This document shows, in pieces, positions 22,262-33,000 of a DNA stretch of 64,000 nt. Source of the DNA: Nematostella vectensis. Its lineage: Eukaryota; Cnidaria; Anthozoa; Actiniaria; Edwardsiidae. The notes beneath the pieces were generated by a model that ran no database searches, had not been told where the DNA came from, and saw only the letters and a program-made list of their open reading frames with translations. A program made the position numbers and the translations under genes. Position 1 is the first letter of the stretch. The number at the start of each line of letters is the position of its first letter. The stretch lies in assembly GCF_932526225.1 (NCBI RefSeq), contig NC_064040.1, forward strand, positions 11,756,856-11,820,855. The letters run 5' to 3'.

Positions 22262-25200
22262 TCATTGCTGTACCCTTGAGAGGTTGTTTCCAAATGATGA
22301 TTCTTCTCCACTGACCGTTGGGAGACTGTGCCCACTGGGGATACCCGCTGGCTTGGCGCATATATTGACCTGCCTCTCTTCTATCGGTAAGAGTGGATCG
22401 GGTGATGATGCGATTTCAGGAAAAGATAATCCAGAGCCATGCTGTACAACAGCCGTGTTCTGTAGAGATGATGGCGGTCTTTGCCCTCCAACGGCCGAGC
22501 CCTGTTGAGATGATATCGACTCTTCTCCTTTAACCGCAGATGGACGAGGTATTATCGATCCTTGTCGACGAATAGCCGAGCTCGGACAAGATGGGAGTGA
22601 CCCTTGTCCTTTAACCTCTGAACTTTGACGAGATGATATCGGTTCTTGTCCTCCAACGTCTGAACTCGGACTAGATAATATCGACCCTTGTACTTTAAAC
22701 TCTGAGTTCGGACGAGATAATATCGACCCTTTTATTCCAACGTCAGAGCTTGAACGAGATGACATCGATCCCCGTCGACTAATAGCCGAGCTCAGACGAG
22801 ATGATATCGACCCTTGTCGACTAATAGTCGAGCACAGACGAGATGATATCGACCCTTGTCGACTAATAGCCGAGCACAGACGAGATGATATCGACCCTTG
22901 TCGACTAATAGCCGAGCACAGACGAGATGATATCGACCCTTGTGCTCCAGCGACCGAGCAAAGGCGAGATGGTCTTGATCCCTTCCGACCAAAAGACGAG
23001 CTCCGCCGAGAAATAATCGATCCTTGGCGAGACGATCGTCTGTTCCCTACAGCAGACAAATCTATGTTGCTGATAGTATCCGAGCCAAGCCGACTTCTAT
23101 ACGACGACACATCGCGATAGTTATCGTCCGCGACGATTCCGAACATTCCAACAAAGCTGGATGATCGGCGAGAGCACACCGAGCCCGAGGTGGAGTCGAG
23201 ACGCGCCCGAAGTCTCCCGAGCATCATTTCTCCCGGCGAGTTGAACTCAAGTAGCTCCGCGAGCTTTTGGTCGTCAATTGTCGATATGTTGTCGGAGCGC
23301 TCGTCGATCCCGAGTAGTAATCTTTCGAGCCTCGCGCGATGCTCGCGTGAGACTCGTGGAATTAGACTCATGATTGAGGCACCAGCCAGGGTTAGCGCTG
23401 CAGCCAGATAGTACACTGCGTCATGTGAGCCGAAGCTTTCAAACATCAGACCTGAGAACAAGGCAACAGTTTAGATTAAAGAGAGATTGGGATGACGCAC
23501 GGCGTCATGAGAGCCCAGACAAACAACATCAGAGAACCAGACAAGTGCGAGAGTAAGAGATTATCTACTCTCGCAGCACATGCCTGCCACAGGGGGCCCG
23601 GTAGTTAAGGAAATCGCCCCCACCCCGTACAGCAGCACCCACTCCTTGCCACCTATCTCCAAATAGAACCCAGACCCAACTCATCACATACCTGCCACAG
23701 GGGGCCCGGCACTCAAGGGGATCGCCGCCACCCCGTACATACTGCCAACTGCTGCAGACATGAGCTCCTTGCCAACTATATCTCTAGTGATGAGTCCAAG
23801 CAGGACTGCAGCCCCGCCGTCCAAGAGCCCGTGGGCCAGGGCGTATGCAAGGAAGACTGGGTACGAGCGCGATAACGGAAACACGATCGCTCCAATGGAG
23901 ATAGCGAGCAGAGAGGCCTGGAGCAGATAGAGGCGGTTCACCGACCGCAAGTCCGCGATCCGCCCATACACGATCTTCCCGACTGTCCCACTCATGGACA
24001 TGAGTCCTACCAAGAGTGCGCCCTGGGACGGTGGGATACCTTTGAGCTGCGCGACTTGGACCTGGGGCAAAGAAATTCATAATTAATATTGAGCTGGAGA
24101 GGCAACATTGAAATGCTTCATTAGCGTAGCACGCCTTCCAGCCCCCCGCCCCCCTCTCTCCTCGCTGAAAAACTCAGTATTTTCATCTGAAGTATTTACA
24201 AATGCTGGACTTTTCGCTTATGATATCTTTGACCTTGCACGAAATCAAATCAGCCAATCCAAGCTATGATTTTAGCCTAACTAAAGTGATTATGTTTATT
24301 GACGGCGCTTGCAGTGATTTGGACTTAATCGTTACCAAAATACTTGTACATAAACCTCATAATTTGAGATCAAGAAATACTTAAACAAGTCTAACAATGT
24401 TATTTCTTTCTCCATATAATGGTCATAGGTTATGACAAAAAGGGAATTATTTTTCTTCATTTTTTGTTGATGTTACGTTTCCCAGAAAATTCAGTGTACG
24501 ATTTCGATTCTCTGAATTATGCTTGCCATCTTATTCCCGATCCCCTTTTCGCCTCTCTGAACAATCTCCAAACTCCCCCTCCCTTCAACTCTCCCACCCC
24601 GCCCGTCCTGCGCTCTACCATTACACGTGTCCCCGTCAAGGCAAGCATTTAGTTACTCACTTACCAAATATGTGAATGGGATATACACAGCAAAAAACAC
24701 CAGGAACAATCCAAAGATCCACAGCACAAACGCTTTGTTTTGCCACTGAATGCCAAGTCTAACGGCATCCGTGCATTTGTCACGTAGAGACACGTGCGCT
24801 ATGTCGTGACCAAAATGCTCATCCAATCGCTCTTCATCTTTGATCACAGGAAAATACACAAGACAAGCAATAACTCCTATGACAGATGAGCCAGCTAAGG
24901 CCTTGAATCCGGCATGGACGCCATATTTTGAGCACATCTTACCTAAAAGAAAACTAAATGCCAATGTCCCGCTCTCGGAGCCTGCTAAGACGATACCGTT
25001 AGCGAGTGAAAGTCTCTTGATAAAGTACTCAATCAGTACGAGCAGAGACGAGAAATACATCAAGCTGAGGGCGAATCCTCCTATTATCCCGAACGTGACG
25101 TACATTAGCGGGATGTTCGTCGTGCATGACGTAATGAGCGATGACGTCATGAATAGGACACTCCCTGCGCATGCTATTACGCGGCAGCCAAACCGCTGAC

Positions 25201-26010
25201 ACAGGGCAGAGGAAACAGGTCCGCAGAAATAGGTCATGCCTATGGCAAGGGAGCCTACACCGGCTGAAATAAAGACGAGAGAATTGACCATTACGTACCA
25301 AGGAGACGCATCCACCATTTTGTCATCCTAGCAAAGTACCAAGTATGAAAAAGCATCCATTTCCATCGGCTGGTTTGAAAAAGCCAATGCGGTATTTTCG
25401 ATTGAATTTGGTGAATAAAGAGTCAAACTTTGTTTTTAGATGGTTATTTCGAGATTTTATTACATTATGTGCCTTGCAATATTAAGTAAAAACAACAAAA
25501 AAGGTTTGGCTGACAAGGGCTCTTTGAGTGAACAGTTCTTTTTAATGGAGAATATCTATTCTGTGGATGGCGTTTAGACTTATCTCTTACATCCCTTCAA
25601 AGACGCTACAACGAAAAGCATTTTCTTCTTTCAGCAAAAAAAAAAGAAAAATAATAATACAATCTTAATAATTTTCTTACGACCTACCAATTTTGCCGCC
25701 CACCGATATTATTTTAGGCTGCCCTAGTAGCAAAGGTTATTCAAATGAATTCTAAACATCAGTTAGCCAACACATTACCAGTAACGAGGCCCTAGGTACA
25801 GACGTTTCTCCTATATTTTTATAATCTTTCCTTACCTGTTTCTAATTCACTTTGCTTAAACTCTTCGAGAAGGGCTAGAAACATCGTGCCAAACGAATTA
25901 GAGATCCCTCCGACGAGAAAATGTATAAAAAATGAAGCAACACACACAACCCAAGACCATCTGGAGTCCGGACGCTTGCCAGTCTGCAACACCCGTCTAA
26001 TGGCCCTCAT
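22262..26010 (-). CDS. SLC16-like (monocarboxylate transporter family) MFS carrier with repetitive tail
   Basis: Four exons join in frame: 25836-26010, 24665-25263, 23692-24061 and 22262-23451, for 777 aa. The start is the ATG at 26010. The N-terminus has DSRWSWVVCVASF, the family's conserved [D/E]G-x-W-x-W segment before TM1. Exon 2 carries LETAGVGSLAIGMTYFCGPV, the conserved TM2 region, restored only by splicing at the TTTATTTCAG acceptor at 25264, and TM3-TM7. Exon 3 carries TM8-TM11, including VYGRIADLRS. Exon 4 completes TM12 and then adds an exceptional C-terminal tail of about 330 residues, so the protein is much longer than the usual 450-550. SLC16 proteins carry monocarboxylates, thyroid hormones or aromatic amino acids across the plasma membrane; the substrate here is unknown. 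Confidence 0.88.
22590..22990 (-). repeat. Coding 42-bp minisatellite in transporter tail
   Basis: A 14-codon unit of the type RQGSISSRLCSAIS repeats about ten times in the last exon of the SLC16-like gene. Three or four central copies (about 22790-22930) are nearly identical in DNA, and the outer copies are diverged. Each unit offers an R-x-G-S or R-R-G-S phosphoacceptor context. Confidence 0.9.
23582..23662 (-). pseudogene. Partial tandem copy of the transporter's exon 3 end
   Basis: This stretch repeats the 3' end of exon 23692-24061 with about 75-80 percent identity. On the minus strand it reads GKEW, YGVGAISLTTGPPVA, matching GKEL and YGVAAIPLSAGPPVA. At the splice position the true exon has CAG/GTATGT, while the copy has CAG/GCATGT. 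It lies in the next intron and is probably a relic; use as an alternative exon cannot be excluded. Confidence 0.7.
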
Positions 26011-26239
26011 TCTGTTTTATAATGTATGTATCTCTTTTTTTTTTTTTTTGTGCTGATGATGCAGACTGATGCTTTTCCCTTTCGGTTTGAGAGTAAAACA
26101 AGAGAGATATGGCTTAGCATATGGCACATATGGCCAAGCGTTTCTTTGAGATAATTTATCAGCTTTGCTTTTATTGGACAGGAATACAATTTCACCTTGT
26201 TTATAGATGGGACCGTGTTCGGACACGGAAACTGCAGGA

Positions 26240-27990
26240 GATAAACTGAAATGAACTTTTAAAAATTTACGGGGAAATGTGCGGTCAAAATGTGTGCGTT
26301 TGTCAAAAAGTGTGCGCTGATATCGAAATTCTGTTTACTAAAATAATTCCGATTTTACCTTTTTTAGAGAAAAGAGAACTGTAATCAATAATTTCCATGA
26401 CCAATGATGTGCTCTTTTTTGTTTTGTGGGCATTTTGTACTGAAATGAACTTTTGAAAATTTATAGGGAAATGTGCAGTAAAAATGTGTGCGTTTGTAAA
26501 AAAGTGTGCGCTGGTATCGAGATATTCCGATTTTACCATTTTTTCAGAGAAAAAAGGACTATGATCAATAATTTCCATAAATTCTGATGCGCCGTTTTTT
26601 CTTTTGTATACATTTTGTACTAAAATGAACTTGTCAATATTTATGGGGAAATGTGCGGTAAAAATGTGTGCGTTTGTCAAAAAGTGTGCGCTGATATCGA
26701 AATTCTGTTTACTGAAATAATTCCGATTTTACCAGTTTTCCAGAGAAAAGAGAACTATGATCAATAATTTCCATGACTAGCGGTGTGCTCTTTTTTGCTT
26801 TTTTGTTTTATGAACGTTTCGTACTGAAATAAACTTTTGAAAATTTATAGGGAAATGTGCGGTAAAAATGTGTGCGTTTGTCAAAAAGTGTGCGCTTGTA
26901 TCGAGAATTCTGATTTTACCATTTTTTCAGAGAAAAAAGCCTATGATCAATAATTTCCATGACTTCTGATGCGCCCTTTTTTGTTTTGTATACATTTTGT
27001 ACTCAAATGAACTTGTCCATATTCATAAGGAAATATGCGGTCAAATTGTGTGCGTTTGTCGAAAAGTGTGTTGGTATCGAAATTCTGTTTACTTAGATAA
27101 TTAAAATCAATAATTTCCTAGACTTTTGATGCGCCTTATTTTGTTTTGTGGACATTTTGTACTGAAATGAACTTTTAAAAATTTACGGGGAAATGTGCGG
27201 TCAAAATGTGTGCGTTTGTCAAAAAGTGTGCGCTGATATCGAAATTCTGTTTACTAAAATAATTCCGATTTTACCTTTTTAGAGAAAAGAGAACTGTGAT
27301 CAATAATTTCCATGACTAACGGTGTGCTCTTTTTTGTTTTGTGGGCATTTCGTACTGAAATGAACTTTTGAAAATTTATAGGGAAATGTGCAGTAAAAAT
27401 GTGTGCGTTTGTCAAAAAGTGTGCGCTGGTATCGAGATATTCCGATTTTACCATTTTTTTCAAAGAAAAAAGGACTATTATCAATAATTTCCATAACTTC
27501 TGATGCGCCGTTTTTTGTTTTGTATACATTTTGTACTAAAATGAACTTGTCAATATTTATAAGGAAATATGCGGTCAAATTGTGTGCGTTTGTCGAAAAT
27601 TGTGCGTTTACTAAAAAAGTGTGTGGTTACTTAGATAATTATAATCAATAATTTCCTAGACTTTTGATGCGCCTTATTTTGTTTTGTGGACATTTTGTAC
27701 TTAAATGAACTTTTTAATATTTATTGGGAACTGTGCAGTAAAAATGTGTGCGTTTGTCAAAAAGTGTATGCGATTCCCGAAATTCTGTCTACTTAGATTA
27801 TTCAGATTTTACCATTATTTAGGGGAAAAGAGAACTATGATCGATAATTTCCATAACTACCGCTGCGTTCTTTTTTGTTTTGTGGATGTTTTGGACAAAA
27901 ATGAACTTTTGAAAATTTAAAGGTAACAGGGCGTTCAAAATGGGTGCGTTGTTTGTCTAGAGTGTGCGCTGGTATCGGAATTCAGTTCAC
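26240..27990. repeat. About 180-bp satellite array with 911-bp higher-order period
   Basis: Ten monomers each contain AAATGAACTT, GTGTGCGTTTGTC, GTGTGCGC, CGATTTTACC and TCAATAATTTCC. Monomers 1-3 (from about 26250, 26440 and 26621) are closest to monomers 6-8 (from about 27161, 27351 and 27532), each offset by 911 bp, so a five-monomer block has been duplicated. The open frames in the array are by-products. Confidence 0.9.
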
Positions 27991-28625
27991 ACTTGGCTAG
28001 AATGTTTAAATCGCGAGTTTGAGGCCCGATGTGTTTCCATCAGAATAGAAGTATAGACAAGGCTTGTGTAACTCAACCTAACTACGAACGCGAAACCACT
28101 ACGAACACGAGACCAGATAAAATCGCCGGAATCAACAAATCGCCAATCCAGCGCAAAAACACTTTAGAAACATACCAGTCTTTAGATTTCAATTGAATCG
28201 AGTCTTATCTCACCAATTTAAGAAGTTCACGCTCATTTTGAAACTTTCCCTGTCGACTCGACTCGCAAGCGCTGAACAAGACAAGAAGCATCGCAGAAGA
28301 GTTCAGCGAAAACCAAGAAGCAGTTTATTTTTTCAAAGTTTTTATTGTGGTTTTATTAGGTTAATGAAATGCAAGTGATGCTACAAATGACACGTTTTCT
28401 AAAATGATTTTTCAAACATTACAACAGGTTGAAATTCTAATACAGGTTGAAATCATAAATGTAAGCCGTTGAACGTAAATTTGTCCAAACTCATTTCACT
28501 GTACAAAACGTGCAGCCTCCAGATCAGTGTGCAACTCAGAAACATGTAAAATTATATTTACAATAGCCACTCATCTAAAAGATTACTAGAAACTGAATTA
28601 TCGGAACTGTAGCAATAAGTATTTA
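27991..28625. other. Intergenic sequence
   Basis: A 61-aa basic open frame at 28193-28378 is the only candidate, and it has no recognisable features. Nothing else can be supported. Confidence 0.45.
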
Positions 28626-28869
28626 CAGTGGAACCCCGTTAACTCGGATTTTTAAAGGAACCAATTTTTGGCTAGCGGGAAGTTCGAATTGTCCATGTGG
28701 AGATGACTCTAAATTTGGTCTCTTGGGAACTTCGAACTATTTTCAAGAATAAGCACGGAGTTCGAATTATCCGAATAGAAATTAAGGAACTAAGGAGCTA
28801 AATTAGGGGGAAAAAAGTTAGGAAGAGGGAGTTGGATTTATAAAAGTTCTCGTTATCGAGGTTCTACTG
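28626..28869. mobile_element. MITE with CAGTGGAACC termini (pogo/Tc1-like)
   Basis: The left end CAGTGGAACCCCGTTAA and the right end TTATCGAGGTTCTACTG are inverted repeats with three mismatches. A TA dinucleotide precedes the left end. The interior has GTTCGAATT and CTCGG phrases in both orientations. No coding capacity. Termini of this kind are typical of pogo/Tc1-related non-autonomous elements. Confidence 0.75.
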
Positions 28870-29095
28870 GACTGTATTTGATATCAAAACTGAGTGAATG
28901 AATGAATACCCTGTTATAAATACGTGCAAGTAGGAGGTTATCAAGCAACTCTCTGGGTAGCCGTGCAAGTGTGGAGCTAATGCCCATGTCTTTTAAAAGC
29001 CAGGGGGTCCTGATTATGGCTCTTCTGACCAGGAGACCCATTAGCTCAAGCCAGGGGGGTCTTGGTTGGCAAGGGACCAGCACAGTAATCTGCGT
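28853..29095 (-). CDS. Possible terminal exon, unknown protein
   Basis: The minus strand has a good acceptor (TTTTTATTTCAG ending at 29096), followed by an 80-codon frame to a TAA at 28853. The product is Leu/Arg-rich, with LARLPRELLDNLLLARIYNR near its end; this is vaguely like the helical LPxxL ends of SOCS-box-type sequences, but too weak to call. No partner exon was identified upstream. The stop and last few codons come from the terminal repeat of the adjacent MITE. Confidence 0.3.
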   Translation of the reverse strand, partial: TQITVLVPCQPRPPWLELMGLLVRRAIIRTPWLLKDMGISSTLARLPRELLDNLLLARIYNRVFIHSLSFDIKYSPVEPR

Positions 29096-29149
29096 CTGAA
29101 ATAAAAACAATGATGAGAACAAACCGGCGCACACCATACTATACATTAC

Positions 29150-30038
29150 AAACAGCGTTATGAGAGAAAGCGATTATTCACACGGAATGCAATATCTTTT
29201 TTTTAAATATTTAATCTAAAAATATGATTGTAAGGGAGAATTTTTAAAAAAATATCTTGAGGGAGAAAAAGGACTAAGGACACCATAAAATCCCCCCATC
29301 TTTAGTAAAAGTAATTTAATAAACACCCCCTTACGTAAAAAGATGTAGAAAGACAATCCATTGATAACGCAACCGTTTTTCAAGTGTTATTTCTTTCATT
29401 TTTTGGTGTAAATTTACGCAACTGTTTTGCCGGGTGTATATTGAATTTTGTCCAATCAATGCAAAGGCTTAAAAGCAAGCAGTGGGATTTCTTGCTCGCT
29501 AATTGGTTCATTTCATACCAGTAAGGTGCTTGAGGTCGCTGTCAGACGAGGTCCTCTTCTCTACATACCGCAAGGATCTATACACCAGGATAGAAAGCAT
29601 ACGTATAAGTTGGGGGCAAAAAACAACCACCCCTAGGGCTTGTATTGGAAGCACTCATTTCCGTCGGTTGACGTCTGAAAGCTATTGCCATAAAAAAAAA
29701 TTATTGCCTTAGGTAAGGTATGAATTGTTTCACATGATGATTTCTTTCCACATAATTAATTTATCATAATATTGAAGGCCAATCATGCCGCCATTTTATG
29801 CTTCCGCTCAATGGCGAGTCACACAAAGCATCCATTTCCATTAGATAATTAAAGCAAGTAACCAAGACATTTTCAACAAAATATCATGAATAATGTATTA
29901 GACTTCATTCATAGATTTTTTTAGTTTCCTTGCGAATAAACCTTAGTATTTCGATTATAAACAATAACAGAAGGATGGTGATCTTTATGAGAATGATTGA
30001 AAATTGAGGGAACGTTTCTGACATCTTATCCAAGAGAC
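29150..30038. other. Intergenic / 3' flank of the SEA gene
   Basis: No gene is evident. The 3' UTR and poly(A) site of the minus-strand SEA gene are expected in the upper part of this stretch. Confidence 0.45.
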
Positions 30039-33000
30039 CTACCTCTTCCTGACGACAAGGGAGATGATGAGGGTTAACATCATTATGGCGGCAATCACAC
30101 CACACACGAGGTAAATAACACGGTGGCCATGAGTGTAACGCCCTAGAACAGTCACATTACAACATTCAGTACATAAGAAAGCAAACATATGTACATCAGT
30201 ACATAAGGAAGCGTACATAAAGACATCAGTGCCTAAGAAAACGTAGCCATGATTTTCTATGGCGGGGAGGGTAGGGGGGTCTGGGGAGGATGCAAGCATG
30301 GACTTGGGTGCTCGCAGGGCTAGGGGTAAGCAGATAAACCATGCGTCTGGACGATCATCATTCTAGCATTTTTAGAGGCAGGGGCGCAAGAGTACACGGC
30401 ACATACACTAATTGCACATATCCATAAAGCGTATATCCATAAAGCGCACTTTCCCACTTGGAAAGTGTATACTTCAAGTAACCCCCCCACCCCTTGGGTA
30501 GTATACTTCAAGTAAGCCCTTGTGTAGTACGATACTCACAGCATCCGTAGTCCCACCAGGACTTGCTGCAGCCATGGAAGCAAGACACCTCTCGCTTGAG
30601 CAGTATTCCCTCGCAGGAGTTGTTCACTTCATAGCACGACCTTTCTTGCAGCACGATGCACTCTTCCTTCATCATCTTTTCTTCTCCCGCCTTGCCGTGC
30701 TTGTAGTGGTAATCCTCGCACATTTCCTCGTGGTCGTCCTCGTTCGTCTGCCATTGTCCAATTTTCACGCCTGAAAAGCGCCGCACAAAAATCAGCTACA
30801 GTGTTTTATCTAGTGCGTCCCCATTTTCCCTCCCTTGTTGTGTATTTTTTTATTTTTTTGTTGTGCCATCCCCACGGGGGATGTCACAGTTCTACTTGAG
30901 CTTCTATCTTTAGGCAATGAAAAATTCAGAGCGAAAATGTTCCTTTTTTAACAGTTCGAACTGTCAAAAGTAAAACCCCTGAATTAATCAAGTAGAAATG
31001 CCGGTTTTTCAAGACATGGAGATGCGTTCATAGACTTGCCTGGGTAAGCGTCTTGTACGTAAACATGCTCCTCCACGACCTTGAGCTCCTTCAACTCGCC
31101 CTTCTTGATAGCAGCCCGAATAGCAGGTTCAGGGTTCTCGGTGGAGGCCATGTCGTAGGTCAACTCGTAGGACACGATCACGCTGCCTTTGAACAACTTC
31201 CAGTTGCCAATCTTTTTGGGTTTCAGGATTTTACGAATCTAGAAATAAAAACGGCTGTAGTTCAAGATGATCCTGGTATGCCTTGTATCTCTAAGTAATT
31301 TATTTCTTACCTACTCATTACGAGTTGCGCGTAAGACCGTTGACAATAACTTACCACACTCTCGCAAATGACTATAAAGAGCGTTTTCACGGTAATCTAT
31401 TCTGTAGTTTATTTGGTAAAAATCCTGTAAAATGTCACTTTCTTAAAATCATCAATTGTATTGCATTGAATAAAACGTTGACTGGACGGGGGAATAGATA
31501 CCGAGCCTTTAATTAGTTTTATTTCTGTAGAAGGGGACGGGGCACTGGGGACAGAAAATAGGGTCCCAAATTCCAATATTCATAACTTTACTATGGCAGT
31601 GGGTTGACATGGTTACCATTGTCTCAACTTGTCCAATCAGCTTCTGAGCCTGGATGGACTTTACATCCTTCATCTCATCCACGAAGGTCATGTTGAAGGT
31701 CATTTTGACGGCAAACTTCTTCTCTGTAGAGATCGACACAAATGTTATCCAAAAAATATCTTGTTGCGATGTCTTATATGAGCATACAAGAGCTTATGAG
31801 AGCTGAAATCACATACACGCTACAATCATCTTCAGGAGATACGGTGTATCCTATTAAATAATCATGTACACCCTACTTTGCATATGAATAAGTCATGCAG
31901 ACTCACCGTCATCTTAGATGGGTACTTTGATTACCCAACTTAACAATCATGTATACCCTACCTGTCATCTTAGATGAGTATTTTGATTACCCAACTTAAC
32001 AATCATGTATACCCTACCTGTCATCTTAGATGGGTACTTTGATTACCCAACTTCACAATCATGTATACCCTACCTGTCATCTTAGATGGGTACTTTGATT
32101 ACCCAACTTAACAATCATGTATACCCTACCTGTCATCTTAGATGGGTACTTTGATTACCCAACTTAACAATCATGTATACCCTACCTGTCATCTTAGATG
32201 GGTACTTTGATTACCCAACTTCACAATCATGTATACCCTACCTGTCATCTTAGATGAGTATTTTGATTACCCAACTTCACAATCATGTATACCCTACCTG
32301 TCATCTTAGATGAGTATTTTGATTACCCAACTTCACAATCATGTATACCCTACCTGTCATTTTAGATGAGTATTTTGATTACCCAACTTCACAATCATGT
32401 ATACCCTACCTGTCATCTTAGGCAGGCACTTGCAGTACATAGGGGTATGCATGCGGCGCTTCTGATTACGGCGACCGTGGTGATGGTCCTTGTTGTGTTT
32501 GTGGTGTGTCTTGGGCTGATGGGGGTGGTGAGATGGGCGGGCGTGGTGGGGTGTGCCAGTTGGGTCAGCGCACATGCAGGGCTCCTTGTCCGAAAATCGG
32601 ACACCCCACTTCACCGGTGCCGGGGTGGACTTTTCATCTGATTTCTCCTCCGTGCAGGATGCTGCCATACACAAGTAGCAAATGTTATAAACTTTTCTCT
32701 GTAATAGGTCTTTTGTGGTAAAGAAGGCCAAGCCGTCCCCGGGGGGGGGGGGGGGGGGGGGGGGGATGGCCGAAATCTGACAAAATGTACCTCAGCGTAT
32801 GCTCAGAAAGTTTAAACTGTCCCACAATTTAGAGATTATCTAACGGACGTAACAAATATTGACCATAGGATTGCTCTTACTAAATGCAGGCTAACCAATC
32901 ATAAGCTAGCAATTGAAACTGGAAGGTATGAAAAGCCATATAAAAAACCTAACGAAAGAAAATGCTTAGTATTCCAGACAGGTAAAGTGGAGGATAAATA

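Noticed and set aside
25303-25318. First-sight start of transporter exon 2 at the ACTTTGCTAG acceptor, giving MVDASPW...
   Set aside because: It joins out of phase with exon 1. The TTTATTTCAG acceptor at 25264 restores both phase and the conserved ETAxVGSLAIGM segment.
26303-27578. Repeated minus-strand open frames of about 90-125 aa
   Set aside because: They are by-products of the 180-bp satellite and are broken differently in each monomer.
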